A stretch of 64,000 bases of DNA, from positions 4,402,001 to 4,466,000 of the forward strand of contig NZ_CP014304.1 of the NCBI RefSeq assembly GCF_001562275.1, given 5' to 3'. The notes beneath the pieces were generated by a model. That model worked only from the letters and a program-made list of their open reading frames with translations, was not told the DNA's origin and ran no database searches. Position numbers and translations under genes: made by a program. This document shows, piece after piece, positions 62,404-64,000 of the stretch. How positions within the stretch are numbered: position 1 is the stretch's first letter; each line of letters begins with the position of its first letter. The stretch is from Hymenobacter sp. PAMC 26628. Lineage in GTDB: Bacteria; Bacteroidota; Bacteroidia; Cytophagales; Hymenobacteraceae.

Positions 62404-64000
62404 ATGCGCAACACGCTCATTATGACGCTGGCCGGGGCCCTATTGGGCACGGCGGTGCTGGCCCAGCAGGGCCCCCACGGCAAGGTAAAAATCAAGTCGA
62501 AGCCCGGGCGCACCGCGGCGGCGCCCGCCCCCGCGGCCGCGCCGGCCCCGCCCACCGATTGGTCGGTGCCCTACGCCGCCAGCATCACCCCCGACGGCCT
62601 GCGCAAAGACCTGAGCGTGCTGGCCTCGGACGAGTACGAGGGCCGCGAAACCGGCACCAAGGGCCAGCGCATGGCCGCCGATTACATTAGCAAGCGCTTC
62701 ACGGCCCTGGGCCTGGCGGGCCCCGTGCAGGGCTCGGACAACGCCTACATCCAGCACTTCACGCTGGAAAGCCGGAGCTGGGGCGATGGTATCAGCCTGA
62801 AGGTGGGCAAACAGGCTTTCCAATGGGGCAAAGATTTCTACTCGGCTTCCGGCGACTCGCCCTTCCCAACCGAAACGGAGTTGCAATTCGTGTTCGCGGG
62901 CTACGGCCTGGATTTGCCAAATTACTCCGATTATACTGGCCTCGACGTGACCGGTAAGGACGTCATTGTGTTGGCCGGTGAGCCACTGGACGCCCAAGGC
63001 AAATCCTTACTCGGCACCGATGGCAAGTCCGTGAAGCTTACGGGCCCTGGCAATATGGTGACGGCCGCTACCAAACACGGGGCCCGTAGCATCTTGATTC
63101 TGGACACGAATGCTGATGACTTTGCCACCACCCTCGAGCGCGTGGCGTCCTACATCAAGCAGCCGCGCCTGGTAGCGGCCGGCCAAACGGCCCCGAAGCG
63201 TACAGCGGCCTTCAGACTGGGACCCGCCGCGTCCTACGCCTTGCTGCACACCAACGGAGCCACGCTGAAGAAGTACGAAGCCGCCACCACTGCGGCCGGC
63301 AAGCCGGTGAAAGCGTCCTTCAAACCTACTAAAACCACTCTCGCCGCCCCGCGCAAGGTAGAACCGCTCGCGACCGAAAACGTGCTGGGCTACCTCGAAG
63401 GCGGCGATAAGAAGGACGAGCTGGTGGTGATGTCGGCCCACTACGACCACCTGGGCGTGAAGGACGGCAAGGTATTCAATGGGGCTGACGACGACGGCTC
63501 GGGCACGGTGAGCGTGCTCTCGTTTGCTGATGCCTTTGTGCAGGCCAAGAAGGACGGGCACGGGCCCCGGCGCAGCATTTTATTCCTGGCCAACACGGGC
63601 GAGGAAGAGGGCCTGCTCGGCTCGCAGTACTACACCGACCACCCCGTGTTTCCGCTCGAAAGCACCGTGGCCGACGTGAACATCGACATGGTGGGCCGCG
63701 TGGACCCCGAGCACGAGGGCAAGGGCGACTACGTGTACATCGTGGGGGCCGACAAGCTCTCGTCGGAGCTGAACGCCGTGAGCGAGGCCACGAACCAGAA
63801 GTACAACCCCATCGCGCTGGATTACAAGTACAACGACCCCAACGACCCCGAGCACATCTACTACCGCTCGGACCATTACAACTTTGCCAAGCACAAGATT
63901 CCGGTGGCCTTCTACACCAGCGGCCTGCACGCCGACTACCACAAGGAAACCGACGAGGTGGACAAAATTAACTTCCCGGCCATGGCCCGCCGCGACCAGC
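62404..64000 (+). CDS. Secreted M28-family metallopeptidase, copy 2 (3' end outside window)
   Basis: Starts at ATG 62404 (MRNTLIMTLAGALLGTAVLA) and is open to the right edge, with about 532 residues visible. Same plan as the upstream copy: LSVLASDEYEGRETGTKGQR, a PA-like inserted domain, and zinc words SAHYDHLG, GADDDGSGT, TGEEEGLLGS, IDMVGRVD and RSDHYNF. The inserted domain (about 63000-63350) is the part that differs most from copy 1 and uses more A/T. The pair results from tandem duplication. Confidence 0.92.
   Translation, partial: MRNTLIMTLAGALLGTAVLAQQGPHGKVKIKSKPGRTAAAPAPAAAPAPPTDWSVPYAASITPDGLRKDLSVLASDEYEGRETGTKGQRMAADYISKRFTALGLAGPVQGSDNAYIQHFTLESRSWGDGISLKVGKQAFQWGKDFYSASGDSPFPTETELQFVFAGYGLDLPNYSDYTGLDVTGKDVIVLAGEPLDAQGKSLLGTDGKSVKLTGPGNMVTAATKHGARSILILDTNADDFATTLERVASYIKQPRLVAAGQTAPKRTAAFRLGPAASYALLHTNGATLKKYEAATTAAGKPVKASFKPTKTTLAAPRKVEPLATENVLGYLEGGDKKDELVVMSAHYDHLGVKDGKVFNGADDDGSGTVSVLSFADAFVQAKKDGHGPRRSILFLANTGEEEGLLGSQYYTDHPVFPLESTVADVNIDMVGRVDPEHEGKGDYVYIVGADKLSSELNAVSEATNQKYNPIALDYKYNDPNDPEHIYYRSDHYNFAKHKIPVAFYTSGLHADYHKETDEVDKINFPAMARRDQ

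Overview
The window is GC-rich bacterial DNA that looks like a Hymenobacter-type member of the Bacteroidota (Cytophagales). The signs are the fused MurF-alanine racemase, DUF5686/CarboxypepD, DUF4834, DUF4230 and DUF1349 proteins, Bacteroidota-type -7 promoter words (TAnnTTTG, here often TACCTTTG, very close to start codons), an OxyR regulator, and dispersed imperfect-palindrome repeats between genes. The genus is inferred from protein style, not from a marker gene.

Layout. 1-10.9 kb (minus strand): a MacB-like export locus with an HlyD-type adaptor, a TolC-like outer membrane factor, one ATPase, then at least six FtsX/MacB permeases in three alternating A-B pairs; the last runs off the left edge. 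11-24 kb: a small secreted protein, feoAB iron uptake, two tandem CarboxypepD-like secreted paralogs, an alpha/beta hydrolase without its nucleophile serine, an OmpA lipoprotein, murF-alr carrying an in-frame AT-rich palindromic insert, an M16 peptidase remnant without its catalytic domain, and a DUF5602-like lipoprotein. 24-34.8 kb: oxyR, two polytopic membrane proteins (GT39 and LPG-synthase-TM types), a secreted protein, a cyclic-nucleotide-domain histidine kinase followed by a response regulator fused to a thioredoxin-reductase-like flavoprotein, chbG, a DUF2805 protein and a GT2 glycosyltransferase. 34.8-43.9 kb: a divergent NmrA-like reductase/HxlR pair, a YfhO-type membrane protein, a PLP desulfhydrase/deaminase, a complete IS630-family element with TA target duplication, a GT39-like protein, DUF4230 and DUF1349 proteins. 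44-51.8 kb: recX, then a TetR-TolC-adaptor-RND efflux operon with a perfect 32-bp operator palindrome. 51.9-64 kb: an acyl-carrier-like protein with Thr at the Ser position, a DUF1232 protein, an NlpC/P60 hydrolase, a mini HExxH protein, an SDR, an 11-mer-repeat LEA-like protein, tRNA-Thr(CGT), a secreted protein, DUF4834, DUF5686, ispF and two tandem M28 peptidases (the second cut by the right edge).

Themes. Two complete tripartite export systems (ABC-type and RND-type) are present. Redox sensing appears twice (oxyR; kinase plus REC-flavoprotein). Several proteins keep a fold but have lost catalytic residues (hydrolase GHGEGG, M16 without HxxEH, ACP-like Thr, TrxR-like without CxxC). Between genes, at least three families of imperfect-palindromic repeats recur, some supplying terminator-like hairpins or a stop codon. 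No rRNA, CRISPR array, phage or plasmid backbone was seen.
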